Shown: positions 33,994-45,357, counted from the first letter of the stretch. The stretch is 64,000 nucleotides of DNA from Glaciecola sp. (GCA_023268935.1 JALRKK010000067.1:1-64000); one strand, 5' to 3'. Program-made: numbers and translations. The notes: generated by a model not told the origin, from the sequence alone.

Positions 33994-34332
33994 TTGGAGA
34001 AAAGAATGAGCGACAAAATTATCACATTGTCTGATGATAAGTTCGAAGCAGATGTTATTAATGCTGAAGGCCCAGTCCTAGTTGATTTTTGGGCTGAATG
34101 GTGTGGCCCTTGTAAAATGATTGCCCCTATTTTATCTGAAATTGCTGAAAGTTACGACGGTAAAGTCACAGTCGCAAAACTCAATGTCGATGAAAACAGT
34201 GAAACACCACCTAAATATGGCATTCGCGGTATTCCAACCCTGTTGTTATTCAAAGGCGGTAGCGTTGCAGGAACTAAGGTTGGCGCATTATCTAAAACTC
34301 AATTAGAAGAGTTTTTAGCAGAACATATTTAA
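33994..34332 (+). CDS. trxA: Thioredoxin
   Basis: [29 protein letters not shown]; native start may be MSDKII a few codons downstream. Confidence 0.96.
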   Translation: MEKRMSDKIITLSDDKFEADVINAEGPVLVDFWAEWCGPCKMIAPILSEIAESYDGKVTVAKLNVDENSETPPKYGIRGIPTLLLFKGGSVAGTKVGALSKTQLEEFLAEHI

Positions 34333-34357
34333 TGTCTTAGTTCTGTAAAGTTCAGTC

Positions 34358-34383
34358 AAACCCCTCGTGCATCGAGGGGTTTT
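34358..34383 (+). terminator. Terminator of trxA
   Basis: AAACCCCTCG-TGCAT-CGAGGGGTTTT. Confidence 0.75.
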
Positions 34384-34557
34384 GCATTTGTACTACAAAA
34401 TACTTGTACACACATAAATTAAGTGTTAAGTTTATTTTATAACTCAAGCAAGAGTTACACAGTTACATCCTTCAACGCCTGTACTGTACTATTCCCTGTT
34501 CTTAACCATAAATACTTTCAAGCTTAATAGCTAACCTACTTGCAGACCTATTCAACT

Positions 34558-35823
34558 ATGAATCTTACCGAATTAAAAAACAAACCCATCAGTACCCTTG
34601 TTGCCCTTGCCGAAGAAATGGGCATTGAAAACATGGCGCGAGCGCGCAAACAAGACATTATCTTTTCAATCCTTAAGACGCATGCAAAAAGCGGAGAAGA
34701 TATTTTCGGTGATGGGGTATTAGAGATACTGCAAGATGGTTTTGGATTTTTGCGCTCGGCTGACTCTTCGTATCTAGCAGGCCCTGACGATATTTATGTT
34801 TCGCCTAGTCAAATTCGTCGTTTTAACTTGCGAACCGGTGATACCATTTCTGGCAAAATCCGCCCTCCAAAAGACAGTGAGCGTTATTTTGCATTGCTCA
34901 AAATTCGCGAAGTCAACTATGACAAGCCTGAAAACTCGCGCAATAAGATTTTGTTCGAAAATTTGACGCCGCTGCATGCTAATGAGCGTTTGACCATGGA
35001 GCGTGGTAACGGTAGTACCGAAGACATTACTGCACGAGTATTAGATTTAGCATCGCCGACAGGTAAAGGTCAACGTGGTCTGATTGTTGCGCCACCTAAA
35101 GCGGGTAAAACCCTTTTACTTCAAAATATCGCGCAATCTATCGCGGCCAATCATCCTGAGTGCACCTTAATGGTACTATTAATTGATGAACGACCGGAAG
35201 AGGTTACCGAGATGCAACGCCTGGTACAAGGTGAAGTGGTGGCATCCACGTTTGATGAGCCCGCGAACCGCCATGTGCAAGTGGCTGAAATGGTTATCGA
35301 AAAAGCCAAGCGCTTAGTCGAGCACAAAAAAGACGTAGTTATTTTATTAGACTCGATTACTCGCCTTGCTCGTGCTTACAACACAGTAATTCCTTCATCA
35401 GGTAAAGTCTTAACGGGTGGTGTGGATGCGAATGCATTACACAAACCAAAGCGTTTCTTTGGTGCTGCTCGTAACGTCGAAGAGGGTGGGAGCTTGACTA
35501 TTATTGCAACGGCATTGATCGATACCGGCTCTAAGATGGATGAAGTGATTTACGAAGAATTTAAAGGTACGGGTAATATGGAATTACACCTGAACCGTAA
35601 AATCGCTGAGAAGCGAGTCTTCCCGGCAATTGATTTCAACCGTTCTGGTACTCGTCGTGAAGAACTACTAACCTCTCAAGAAGAACTGCAAAAAATGTGG
35701 ATCTTGAGAAAAATCGTCCATGAAATGACGGAAATCGATGCGATGGAATTCCTTATTGGCCGCTTAGCGATGACCAAAACAAATGATGAGTTTTTTGAGG
35801 CCATGAAGCGTCAAAAAGGTTAA
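34558..35823 (+). CDS. rho: Transcription termination factor Rho
   Basis: [58 protein letters not shown]. Confidence 0.98.
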   Translation: MNLTELKNKPISTLVALAEEMGIENMARARKQDIIFSILKTHAKSGEDIFGDGVLEILQDGFGFLRSADSSYLAGPDDIYVSPSQIRRFNLRTGDTISGKIRPPKDSERYFALLKIREVNYDKPENSRNKILFENLTPLHANERLTMERGNGSTEDITARVLDLASPTGKGQRGLIVAPPKAGKTLLLQNIAQSIAANHPECTLMVLLIDERPEEVTEMQRLVQGEVVASTFDEPANRHVQVAEMVIEKAKRLVEHKKDVVILLDSITRLARAYNTVIPSSGKVLTGGVDANALHKPKRFFGAARNVEEGGSLTIIATALIDTGSKMDEVIYEEFKGTGNMELHLNRKIAEKRVFPAIDFNRSGTRREELLTSQEELQKMWILRKIVHEMTEIDAMEFLIGRLAMTKTNDEFFEAMKRQKG

Positions 35824-35846
35824 GTGATTTATTGCATAACCACAAA

Positions 35847-35883
35847 AACCAAAAAGCCCCTCATTATGAGGGGCTTTTTGGTT
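35847..35883. terminator. Bidirectional terminator between rho and convergent LysR gene
   Basis: Perfect inverted repeat AACCAAAAAGCCCCTCAT-T-ATGAGGGGCTTTTTGGTT. Confidence 0.85.
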
Positions 35884-35894
35884 GTGTAAATAAG

Positions 35895-36821
35895 TTAAAT
35901 AAAAATGTTTTGCTGTTGTCCAACAATTTGCAGGTGAGATTTAAAAGCGGTTAATACCCCATTAGATGGGCGATTCATAACTGAAACTGCATGCCAGTGA
36001 CTGACAAGAGGAAAATCAATGATGTTGAGTTCCTGAACTCGATGTTTGTCAGTTTGGGCAATGGTGTGTTCTGAGAGCACCGAAATACCAATACCAGAAT
36101 GCACAGCGAGTTGAATCGCTTCATTGCTTTCGATAACCAACACGTCTTTTAAAAGGACGTTGTTTTGTTCGCAATATCGATTGAACGTGGTAAAGGTATT
36201 TGAACCTTCTTCACGCAACAAAAATGTTTGTTCAGCTAATGCTGAAAGGTGGCAGTGATTAGGGCCACTGTATTCTGGCGATGCAACCACTTTCAACCGG
36301 TTTTGCATAAATGGCGTTACCTCAACTTCCAAGTTCTCAGGAACATTGGCAACGATGTACAGATCATCTTGCTGTTCACTCATTCTGGCTTCAATTTGTG
36401 ATGAATTTCCGACTTTTACTTGAACATAAACGTCAGGATATTCTTTGCAGAAAGTCTTGAGTATTTGTGGCACAAGGTATTTTGCAGTAGATACCACTGC
36501 GACCTTAAAGGTGCCAGCTTTTTGGCCTTTTAATGCATGAATATGGTTCTGTAAACTGCGCTGTGATTCCATTACGGAAGTGGCACACTGATAGACCGCG
36601 CGACCTGCATCGGTGAGCGCGATTGAACCATGGTGAGTCTCGAGTAGTGTTATGCCATAAATCTCACTAAGTTTCTTCAGTTGCAGAGAAACAGTTGGTT
36701 GCGATAATGACATTGCGGTTGATGCTGCGGTAATAGAACCACTTTCAACTACACACTTAAACACTTCGAGTAATCTAAAGGTTACGTTATTCATATAATT
36801 CATTATTATTGCAACCATCAT
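35895..36821 (-). CDS. LysR family transcriptional regulator
   Basis: FRLLEVFKCVVESGSITAASTAMSLSQPTVSLQLKKLSEIYGITLLE. Confidence 0.93.
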   Translation of the reverse strand: MMVAIIMNYMNNVTFRLLEVFKCVVESGSITAASTAMSLSQPTVSLQLKKLSEIYGITLLETHHGSIALTDAGRAVYQCATSVMESQRSLQNHIHALKGQKAGTFKVAVVSTAKYLVPQILKTFCKEYPDVYVQVKVGNSSQIEARMSEQQDDLYIVANVPENLEVEVTPFMQNRLKVVASPEYSGPNHCHLSALAEQTFLLREEGSNTFTTFNRYCEQNNVLLKDVLVIESNEAIQLAVHSGIGISVLSEHTIAQTDKHRVQELNIIDFPLVSHWHAVSVMNRPSNGVLTAFKSHLQIVGQQQNIFI

Positions 36822-36979
36822 AAAAGTAAATAGTATATTTCTTAAACACTCCTCTTTTTTTAATCAAATTGGGATTTTTCGTGACAAATATTTCAATTCC
36901 CTCTTTATTCTTGATAAAATGACCTGCTTTCAAACATTACCATTGTTGTGTTCAGTGGTAACTCAATAAGAGATAAGAT

Positions 36980-37465
36980 ATGGCACAAGTTGCTATTGTT
37001 ATGGGTTCTACTTCAGATTGGCCCACCATGCAGAAAGCCGCAGAAATGCTCGAGTCCTTTGGCGTATCGTATAAAGCACAAGTTGTTTCGGCTCATCGCA
37101 CTCCTGAATTATTAACTGAATTTGCTAAAACCGCAGAAGCGGAAGGTTATCAAGTCATCATTGCGGGTGCGGGTGGCGCTGCACACTTACCTGGAATGAT
37201 CGCGGCACACACGCATCTTCCAGTGTTCGGTTGCCCGGTACGTTCTAGCCAATTAAATGGTGTGGATTCCTTACTCTCAATTGTACAGATGCCGAAAGGC
37301 GTTGCTGTAGGTACGCTTGCGATTGGTGAAGCCGGCGCTGCTAATGCCGGATTACTCGCTGCGCAAGTCATTGCATTGAACAACACCGCAGTAAGACAAG
37401 CCATTATTGACTTTAGACAGCAACAAACCGAGACCGTACTCGCCAACGGGCAACTGGAGCTATAA
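36980..37465 (+). CDS. purE: N5-carboxyaminoimidazole ribonucleotide mutase
   Basis: [37 protein letters not shown]. Confidence 0.97.
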   Translation: MAQVAIVMGSTSDWPTMQKAAEMLESFGVSYKAQVVSAHRTPELLTEFAKTAEAEGYQVIIAGAGGAAHLPGMIAAHTHLPVFGCPVRSSQLNGVDSLLSIVQMPKGVAVGTLAIGEAGAANAGLLAAQVIALNNTAVRQAIIDFRQQQTETVLANGQLEL

Positions 37466-37469
37466 CAGC

Positions 37470-38609
37470 ATGCAGGTTCTAGTATACGGCTCAGGTCAAT
37501 TGGCGCGGATGATGTATCTTGCCGGTGCGCCTTTATCAATAGATGTCAAGGCCGTAGATGTCGCGACTAAAGCAGTTGTCCACCCAGTCAGTAAGGCCGT
37601 GTTGGGCACTGATTTAGAGCAATGTATTGCCGATGCGGATGTGTTGACGGTTGAATTTGAACATGTGCCAGAAGATTTGTTAGTACAAGCCAGTGCATCT
37701 GGGAAGCTTGCTCCGAATATGCCCGCTATTTTAATCGGAGCTGACCGAGTCAGAGAAAAAGCATTGCTCGACAAATTAAATATTGCGAACTGTACTTATG
37801 AAGTTATCACAGATGTAAAACAGCTTGACGGAATCGAATCTCGTTTGGGTGAGCGAATTATTTTTAAAGCCTCACGCGATGGTTATGATGGATATGGACA
37901 GTGGCGTGCCAACTCTGCAGCGGATTTGCCATTACTTACCCCAAAATTTGCTCAATTGGATCTCCAGTCTGTGCCAATTATTGCGGAACGCATGTCCGAT
38001 TTTTCTCGTGAACTTTCTTTGATTGGAGCGCGAAACGCCTCAGGTGATGTGGTGGTCTATCCTTTATCTGAAAACATGCACTACCAAGGCCAGTTGCACC
38101 TATCCATCGCACCTGCTCCTGAGTACACGGATGAGCTTGCTGAACAAGCGCTGTCCATCTTTACTAAAATTGCCAACGAATTGGATTATGTCGGTGTGCT
38201 GGCAGTGGAGTTATTCCAGGAGGGGGACACACTATTGGTGAATGAACTCGCACCACGAGTTCATAATTCAGGGCATTGGTCCATGCATGGAGCGCATACC
38301 TGCCAGTTTGAAAATCATTTGCGTGCAGTGTGTAACTTACCACTAGGTTCGACTCAAGCAAGGGCGATGAGCGCCATGATAAACATCATTGGTTGCGACA
38401 ATCTTGGTGCAGCTGCATTAGAGATGGAAGATGCACATCAGCATTGGTATGGCAAAGCAGTGCGAGCAAAGCGCAAAATGGGACATATTAATATTAATGC
38501 TGATTCGTATGCCGACTTGGGGCAAAAATTACTAGACTTGAACGGTCAGTTTCCTTCAGAATATTTTCCTGAACTTGGCCCACAGGCTCAATTACTGCTA
38601 TTAAAGTAA
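37470..38609 (+). CDS. purK: 5-(carboxyamino)imidazole ribonucleotide synthase
   Basis: MQVLVYGSGQLARMMYLAGAPL; ATP-grasp; ELAPRVHNSGHWS. Confidence 0.95.
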   Translation: MQVLVYGSGQLARMMYLAGAPLSIDVKAVDVATKAVVHPVSKAVLGTDLEQCIADADVLTVEFEHVPEDLLVQASASGKLAPNMPAILIGADRVREKALLDKLNIANCTYEVITDVKQLDGIESRLGERIIFKASRDGYDGYGQWRANSAADLPLLTPKFAQLDLQSVPIIAERMSDFSRELSLIGARNASGDVVVYPLSENMHYQGQLHLSIAPAPEYTDELAEQALSIFTKIANELDYVGVLAVELFQEGDTLLVNELAPRVHNSGHWSMHGAHTCQFENHLRAVCNLPLGSTQARAMSAMINIIGCDNLGAAALEMEDAHQHWYGKAVRAKRKMGHININADSYADLGQKLLDLNGQFPSEYFPELGPQAQLLLLK

Positions 38610-38661
38610 TCTGAGTCGTTGAGGTTCGTAAGTTAAGTCGTTCACTAATAAGGGAAATAAT

Positions 38662-39186
38662 ATGTCAAGATTGCTATGCTCTATAAGTATACTGTTGGTT
38701 GTCACATTGGCAGCCGCCTGTTCACCTCATCAAGAATCACATTCTCACGCGCAGCCTTCACCGCAACATCATGCTCAACAAGCAACAGCCGTTGTGGATA
38801 TGTCGACACTGCCTGAAGGACTTACCCTCTCTGATGCACGAATTCGAGCCGCATTTTCGGGCGCAACAACTGGAGCTGCGTATGTCACTATCAACAATAA
38901 CACTGAAGATGATGTGCATTTAACGTCAGTATCTGTTAGTGAAGATATCGCAATGAAGGTAGAAATCCATGACATGCGTATGGATGGAGAAATGATGCAG
39001 ATGTTTGAACTAGAAGACGGGGTCATTATTCCTGCAAAATCTCAACTTCAGCTACGTCCAGGTGGAAAACACATCATGTTGATGGGATTAGCAACTGAAT
39101 TGAGTGAAGGCAAATCGCTTGAAATGACCTTGAAGTTTGCACAGCATCCTGCTCAAACAATTTTGGTTCCAGTAGTGAGAATGTAA
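38662..39186 (+). CDS. PCuAC-type copper chaperone lipoprotein with His-rich N-terminal linker
   Basis: Lipobox LAAAC; HQESHSHAQPSPQHHAQQ; EIHDMRMDGEMMQM...PGGKHIMLMGL. Confidence 0.85.
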   Translation: MSRLLCSISILLVVTLAAACSPHQESHSHAQPSPQHHAQQATAVVDMSTLPEGLTLSDARIRAAFSGATTGAAYVTINNNTEDDVHLTSVSVSEDIAMKVEIHDMRMDGEMMQMFELEDGVIIPAKSQLQLRPGGKHIMLMGLATELSEGKSLEMTLKFAQHPAQTILVPVVRM

Positions 39187-39244
39187 ACTCAGTCGTATTG
39201 TAAAACGTATAAGAATCATAATACTAAGTTAGGACGGATAAACG

Positions 39245-40297
39245 ATGCGATTCATTTCTTTTTTGTGTTTATTAATGAGTGGGCTCACAGTGGCTGCACC
39301 AGAAGTTACCACAAAAACCATAACTGATGGATTGGAACATCCTTGGGGCGTTGCGCCTTTACCTGATGGACGGTTTTTAGTCACAGAACGTCCTGGTTAC
39401 ATTACCTTAGTCGATCGAGATGGGGCGAAAATGCGTTTGACAGGTGTGCCTGAGATCACTGCAGAGCGCCAAGGTGGCGCATTAGGTATCGCCTTGGATC
39501 CCGATTTTGTAAAAAACCAAACGTTTTACGCTTGTTTAGTGATTGCGGATGCCTCGGGTGCGACATCCTCAGAAGTTTATAAAGGACAGTTGAAGGGAGC
39601 ACAATGGGTAAATGTGAAACCTATTGTGATTGCTCAGCCAAAAGATAAGTCTGGTTTCCATTTTGGTTGTCGTCTTGCTTTTGCAGAAGATGACTCTTTG
39701 TATGTTGGATTAGGTGATCGCTGGGTTGGTATGGAAAAAACCCAAGCATTAGATAATCATTACGGTAAAGTATTAAGAGTCACAAAAGATGGCAAACCCC
39801 ATCCGCAGAACCCTTATCTAGATACTGTTGTACCTGAAGTATTCTCAATTGGTCACCGTAATATCCAGGGTATGGCATGGCACAGTAAGTACTTACAAAT
39901 GTGGGCTCATGAGCATGGACCGAAAGGCGGAGATGAGATCAATATTTTACAAGCAGGGGCTAATTATGGCTGGCCAACTATCACCTATGGCGTCAACTAT
40001 AACGGTACGCCGATTACTGATAAGACCAAGCAAGAAGGTTTAGAGCAGCCCTTACATTATTATGTTCCTTCCATTGCTCCAAGTGGAATGGCTTTTTATA
40101 AAGATGATTTACTGATGGGCTCTTTAAAGTTTCGCTACCTAAATTATGTTGAACTCAAAGACGGTAAGGTGGTTGCTGAGCATCAATTACTCAAAGACCT
40201 AAACGCTCGTATCCGCGATGTAGTGGTTCAAAATGAGCAAGTTTTTGTGGTAACTGATGAAGTAAATGGACGTCTATTAGAAATTGTCTTTCAATAA
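39245..40297 (+). CDS. PQQ-dependent sugar dehydrogenase (Gdh-B/YliI family)
   Basis: LEHPWGVAPLPDGRFLVTERPG; GHRNIQGMAWH; EHGPKGGDEINIL; NYGWP. Confidence 0.9.
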   Translation: MRFISFLCLLMSGLTVAAPEVTTKTITDGLEHPWGVAPLPDGRFLVTERPGYITLVDRDGAKMRLTGVPEITAERQGGALGIALDPDFVKNQTFYACLVIADASGATSSEVYKGQLKGAQWVNVKPIVIAQPKDKSGFHFGCRLAFAEDDSLYVGLGDRWVGMEKTQALDNHYGKVLRVTKDGKPHPQNPYLDTVVPEVFSIGHRNIQGMAWHSKYLQMWAHEHGPKGGDEINILQAGANYGWPTITYGVNYNGTPITDKTKQEGLEQPLHYYVPSIAPSGMAFYKDDLLMGSLKFRYLNYVELKDGKVVAEHQLLKDLNARIRDVVVQNEQVFVVTDEVNGRLLEIVFQ

Positions 40298-40302
40298 GCT
40301 CT

Positions 40303-40995
40303 CTAACACACAATTGATTGAACGTTTGCAGGTTCATCACTAAAGCAATGTTCGGATGTGAATTCTATCCACTGATGCGTTTTAGGATGAGTGAGTCCTA
40401 ACTCACCTGCATGCAGGTGCATTGTTTTAATCCCGATACGGCTGGCTTCAGATGAATACAGCCTATCGCCCAAAATCGGATGTCCCAAACTGAGCATGTG
40501 AACTCGTAACTGATGCGAACGACCTGTTTTGGGTTCAAGCCGTACTAAACTGGTTTTATCATCACGACTGATCACACGGTAGTGAGTAAGCGAGGCTTTA
40601 CCAGTTTGGTAACAAATTTTTTGCTTAGGACGATTCGGCCAATCTACAATTAAAGGCGCATCACATACCCCTTCATCTTTAATGGGATGACCTAAAACCC
40701 GTGCGTAATATATTTTATGAGTTTTTCTTTCGGCGAACTGTTTACCTAGGTTGGTGCTGGCTGTTTTGTGCATAGCAAGCACCATTAGCCCAGAGGTTGC
40801 CATATCCAACCGATGAACGATATACGCTTGCGGGAAGACGGTATTGACACGTTTTTGGATGCTGTCTTGATGTGCATCACCACGCCCACGTACCGATAAA
40901 ATCCATGCCGGTTTATCAACAACCAAAATATCATCGTCTTGATAGATGATCTTCAGATAGGGGACCATCGGCGGTTGGTAGTTAAAAAAAGCCAT
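40303..40995 (-). CDS. rluA: RluA family 23S rRNA/tRNA pseudouridine synthase
   Basis: HRLDMATSGLMVLA; LEPKTGRSHQLRVHMLSLGHPILGDRLY; next to rapA. Confidence 0.9.
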   Translation of the reverse strand: MAFFNYQPPMVPYLKIIYQDDDILVVDKPAWILSVRGRGDAHQDSIQKRVNTVFPQAYIVHRLDMATSGLMVLAMHKTASTNLGKQFAERKTHKIYYARVLGHPIKDEGVCDAPLIVDWPNRPKQKICYQTGKASLTHYRVISRDDKTSLVRLEPKTGRSHQLRVHMLSLGHPILGDRLYSSEASRIGIKTMHLHAGELGLTHPKTHQWIEFTSEHCFSDEPANVQSIVC

Positions 40996-41008
40996 TGTAT
41001 CAAACTCG

Positions 41009-43774
41009 TTATTGTGGGTTATTGACAAGGACACGTATCGAGTCAAGGTTGACTGGTGCGTTTTCGATTTGCCAGCATGCTTCGCGCAACTGGGCCTCTA
41101 ATATACTGATTTCTTCAGGTCTTACGGCAGGGTTGATGTGTTGCAAATAGTGCAAGCGTTCCAACTCGCCCCCAAGTGTTAATTGCACGTGTTTGAGAGC
41201 GTTATCCTTGATGTGTACTGCTTGTTCTGTGGCATTGTTTTCACACGTTCTTATGGCTTGTTTAATTTGAGCTGCCAAGGCGGTGATCAGTTTTACTGCG
41301 ACGATTTTTTTGACCCTGTGTATCGACTCAACAGTACCATTGAAGATTTGATTTGCATGATCACAGCTCACAACAAAACTTTGCGGTGTCAAATAGGGAT
41401 TGTGCTCAGCTTGAGATGCTGCTTGAATCACGAATTGACATTGCACAATAAACGCCCCAACCGGTTTATCACTATCTGAAAATAGCCCGATGCTGGCTTT
41501 CCCTGTGTTATCACTGAGTAATGTAGCCATTAGTTCACGCACGAAGGGATGTTCAAAACTGATAAAATGATAATCTTCTCTAGCGGTGGCTACGCGTCTT
41601 GAAAATGTTACCGTCATACCTTCATCTGGCAAGGTTTGTAATGGGTATAACAAATCTTCTGTGGGTTGCATGACATAGCTCACGTGGTCATTGATGATAA
41701 ATTTAAAACCAACCACATCTGCCATAGAGTTTAAAAACTGATAAACCTCTTCACCTTCAGCTTCATCATCAAGTGCGGCGATAACGTCTGCATGTTGGGC
41801 AAAACCTTTGGCATTGATTTCGAGTAGTTTATTTCTGCCTTGCTCTTGAGCCGAAACTAAGCTTTTGGTGAGTGAGGCAATATTCGGTAATTCAGCATCA
41901 AAGTCAGGATCTTGGATCAGCTTAGTCAAAGGTTGCCCGAGTTCCGTTAACACTTCATTTCCGACAGTACAGGTTTGGTTAAACGCATTCAGACCGACAT
42001 CAAAAAATCGGAAAAGGCGTTCTTGCGCACTATTGCGATGAAAAGGCACTATAATATCGACCTGACTGGTTTGCCCGATGCGATCCAGGCGCCCAATGCG
42101 TTGTTCTAACAAATCGGGATTAAGTGGGAGGTCAAATAAAATAAGTTGCTGACAAAACTGGAAATTTCGACCTTCTGAGCCAATTTCTGAACACAATAGC
42201 ATGGGGGCGCCATCTTCGTCATCAGCGAAGAAATGCGCCGCTCGATCCCGCTCACTAATACTCATTTGTTCATGAAATACAGGTAATGAAATACCTCTCT
42301 TGATACGGATGTGTTCTGCTAATTCAAGAACGACTCGAGCGGTACGACAGATTAAAAGCGTTTTACCTCGAGCATTTTGTAAAAATTCCAAAAGCCAATT
42401 GACCTTTGGATCCTGTTCAAGCCAATCTTTTACCCAATCGCTATCTTCATGAATGTGGGCAATTACTCTGTCTTTGGTTGTCGTGTATCCTTCAGGGCAA
42501 TCTAGTGGGTGCGGAATCACCTGCCGATCATTAGCATGGCCAATGGCCTTGCGCGTGTTGCGATAAAATAGTCTGCCGGTACCGTGCCGATCGATGAGCT
42601 CTTGAATTAATTGGAAGACACTTTTGTCAGCAATATCTGAAATGCTTAATTCGGGTAAAAACTCATGACAACGGGCAATTAAATCGTGTTCCAACTGAGT
42701 GCAAGACAATAAGGCATTACTTAAATCCGCAAGGGCTTGATAGCTAGCCTGTTCAGAATGAAATTGCTCTGCACTGGTAAACCGATTTGGATCAAGTAAC
42801 TGTAATTGTGCAAAATGGGCGTCGCTACCTTGCTGATCAGGAGTAGCAGTGAGTAATAACACACTTGGAATAAGTTTACATAGTTTGGCAATTGCCTCGT
42901 ATTCGCTATTGTGAGAGCCTTGCTCGGTGAGGTGGTGTGCCTCGTCGACAATTAGGCAATCCCAAGGCGTTTCACACAGTTGTTGCAGAGCCTGAGGTTG
43001 GGCTTGTAAGGTACTAACATTGGTAATGACCCACTGTGCACTTAGCCATGGATTGTCATTTTCATCGCTCAATGCTTCAAGGCGTTCTTCATCGAACAAA
43101 GAGAACATCATATTGATGCGGCGATGCAATTCAACCAGCCATTGGTGTTGCAATGATTCAGGGACGATGATCAAAGCTCGTTGGCAGCGACCAAGCAAGA
43201 TTTGTTTATGCAAAATCATCGCCGCTTCGATGGTTTTACCCAAGCCCACTTCATCAGCAAGTAGTACTCTTGGGGCAAAACGCTGGCCTATTTGCTGTAC
43301 AATATTAACTTGATGCTCCAGTGGCGTCATCCGTGCACCCAATAGGCCTATCCCAGGATGAGTATTGTGTTTGTATTGTGCTTGGTAGGTCTGATGACGC
43401 ATATCAAACCAAGCGGTATGATTGAACTGGCCATTGAATAGGCGTTTTTCAGGTTGATTGATTTGTAAGTGATGCGCGAGTTGGGTTTCAAAGATAGTGG
43501 TACGCGCACCGTTTGGGTATTCCACCTCATAGCTCATCAGCCCATTGTCTTCGTAAAAGCTTATGACCTCAAAGGTATGGTTATTGATGTCTTGAGCAAA
43601 TTCACCGACTTCTAAGGTGAAACGCAACAAAGGAGCTGATTCGCTGGCATAGCGCGCGTCGCTATCGACAAGAGGAAAATACAAAGCGACTTGGCGCCCT
43701 TGTACTTCGGTTACTAAGCCTAATCCTAGCTCGGGTTGTTGGCTATTAAGCCAACGTTGTCCAGTCACATACAT
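41009..43774 (-). CDS. rapA: RNA polymerase-associated SWI/SNF ATPase RapA
   Basis: RVLLADEVGLGKTIEAAMILH; DEAH; EQRIGRLDRIGQ. Confidence 0.96.
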   Translation of the reverse strand: MYVTGQRWLNSQQPELGLGLVTEVQGRQVALYFPLVDSDARYASESAPLLRFTLEVGEFAQDINNHTFEVISFYEDNGLMSYEVEYPNGARTTIFETQLAHHLQINQPEKRLFNGQFNHTAWFDMRHQTYQAQYKHNTHPGIGLLGARMTPLEHQVNIVQQIGQRFAPRVLLADEVGLGKTIEAAMILHKQILLGRCQRALIIVPESLQHQWLVELHRRINMMFSLFDEERLEALSDENDNPWLSAQWVITNVSTLQAQPQALQQLCETPWDCLIVDEAHHLTEQGSHNSEYEAIAKLCKLIPSVLLLTATPDQQGSDAHFAQLQLLDPNRFTSAEQFHSEQASYQALADLSNALLSCTQLEHDLIARCHEFLPELSISDIADKSVFQLIQELIDRHGTGRLFYRNTRKAIGHANDRQVIPHPLDCPEGYTTTKDRVIAHIHEDSDWVKDWLEQDPKVNWLLEFLQNARGKTLLICRTARVVLELAEHIRIKRGISLPVFHEQMSISERDRAAHFFADDEDGAPMLLCSEIGSEGRNFQFCQQLILFDLPLNPDLLEQRIGRLDRIGQTSQVDIIVPFHRNSAQERLFRFFDVGLNAFNQTCTVGNEVLTELGQPLTKLIQDPDFDAELPNIASLTKSLVSAQEQGRNKLLEINAKGFAQHADVIAALDDEAEGEEVYQFLNSMADVVGFKFIINDHVSYVMQPTEDLLYPLQTLPDEGMTVTFSRRVATAREDYHFISFEHPFVRELMATLLSDNTGKASIGLFSDSDKPVGAFIVQCQFVIQAASQAEHNPYLTPQSFVVSCDHANQIFNGTVESIHRVKKIVAVKLITALAAQIKQAIRTCENNATEQAVHIKDNALKHVQLTLGGELERLHYLQHINPAVRPEEISILEAQLREACWQIENAPVNLDSIRVLVNNPQ

Positions 43775-43898
43775 ATTTCAAAACCAAATCTTTCTTATGC
43801 ACTTATTATGACATTGAACGTGGACCTTCACAAAAAAACGTGCGTTTTGGTCAAACTTGCAGTAGTGTTGAATTTGAATCTAAGTTGAGGAGTCACGG

Positions 43899-45287
43899 AT
43901 GTCAAAAGACGCTACCAAGATTTATGTATTAGACACTAATATATTACTGCATGAACCACTCGCATTTTTATCTTTCCAAGAACATGACGTCATGATCCCT
44001 ATGACGGTTTTAGAAGAACTTGACCATATCAAAGACAGTAAAAAAGATGTTGCCAGAGATGCACGGGTAGCGATTCGTGCAATGGAGAATATTTTGGCAA
44101 ATGCGGCTCCTGAGCAAATGACTGCAGGTGTCAGCTTGGCAGGACAGGGTTCTAAAGAGCATGGACCTACTGGCCATCTGTCTATTTATACTGACCTATT
44201 GATGGAAGCCAACAAACAGGTATTTACCAGTAATGAAAATGATAACCGAATCATTAATGTTGCTTTAGATATGCAAACTACTCATCCTCAGCGCGAAGTT
44301 ATCTTGGTTACCAAGGACATTAATATGCGTCTGAAAGCCAAAGGGGCAGGGATGAAGTATGTCGAGGATTACCGTACTGACCAATTGATTGATGATATTA
44401 AGTATTTATCCAAAGGTTATATTAAAGTGAATGGGCGCTTTTGGGATACTGTGAGCGACGTTGAGAGTCATACTGAGGGGCGAGATACGATTCATCGGAT
44501 TGCCCTGTCACAACTCCCAGAGTTGTACATCAATGCATTTATTGTCGATGAGGCGAGTGAATTTTGTGGGGTAGTTGAAGCAATCGATGAGACCCATGCA
44601 GAACTACTTGACCTAGGTGTAGAGCGTTTGATGTCCCGTCAAGCATGGGGGATCCACCCGAAAAATATGCCACAAGCTATGGCGTTACACGCATTGTTGG
44701 ATCCACATATCGATTTGGTCATTTTGACCGGACCTGCTGGTTCTGGGAAAACTGTTTTGGCATTGGCAGCAGCACTCGAAATGGTTGTTGAAAAAAACAT
44801 GTATGACAAAATTATTGTAACGCGTTCTACACCTGAGATTGCTGAATCGATTGGGTTTTTACCCGGCACGGAAGAAGAAAAAATGGCACCTTGGCTCTCT
44901 GCGATTACTGATTCTTTAGAAGCCTTGCATCATCAGGATGTCAATACATCGGGTTCGCTATCCTATATTATGGAAAAAGCCAACATTCAGTTTAAATCCG
45001 TTAATTTTATGCGCGGTAGAAGTATTCAAAATGCCATTGTTATTTTGGATGAATCACAAAACCTTACCGCGTCACAACTCAAAACAATCATCACTCGTTG
45101 TGGGGAAGGCACCAAATTGATTGTTGGCGGTAACTTAGCACAGATCGACAGTAATTATTTGTCTGCCGTGACATCCGGATTAACTTATTTAGTAGAAAAA
45201 TTTAAACATTTTTCTGGCTCCTCTACGATAATGCTGGATGGCGTTGTAAGAAGTCGACTAGCGGAGTTTGCGGAAAATTCGTTATAA
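43899..45287 (+). CDS. PhoH family protein with N-terminal PIN domain (YlaK-like)
   Basis: YVLDTNILLHEP PIN start; LTGPAGSGKTVLALAAALEM; VILDESQNLTASQLKTIITRCGEGTK. Confidence 0.93.
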   Translation: MSKDATKIYVLDTNILLHEPLAFLSFQEHDVMIPMTVLEELDHIKDSKKDVARDARVAIRAMENILANAAPEQMTAGVSLAGQGSKEHGPTGHLSIYTDLLMEANKQVFTSNENDNRIINVALDMQTTHPQREVILVTKDINMRLKAKGAGMKYVEDYRTDQLIDDIKYLSKGYIKVNGRFWDTVSDVESHTEGRDTIHRIALSQLPELYINAFIVDEASEFCGVVEAIDETHAELLDLGVERLMSRQAWGIHPKNMPQAMALHALLDPHIDLVILTGPAGSGKTVLALAAALEMVVEKNMYDKIIVTRSTPEIAESIGFLPGTEEEKMAPWLSAITDSLEALHHQDVNTSGSLSYIMEKANIQFKSVNFMRGRSIQNAIVILDESQNLTASQLKTIITRCGEGTKLIVGGNLAQIDSNYLSAVTSGLTYLVEKFKHFSGSSTIMLDGVVRSRLAEFAENSL

Positions 45288-45357
45288 GTTGTGAGCAGTG
45301 GCATTTCAGGAACATCTAACTATACTTTTATCATAATGTGCTTACAAGTATTCGATT

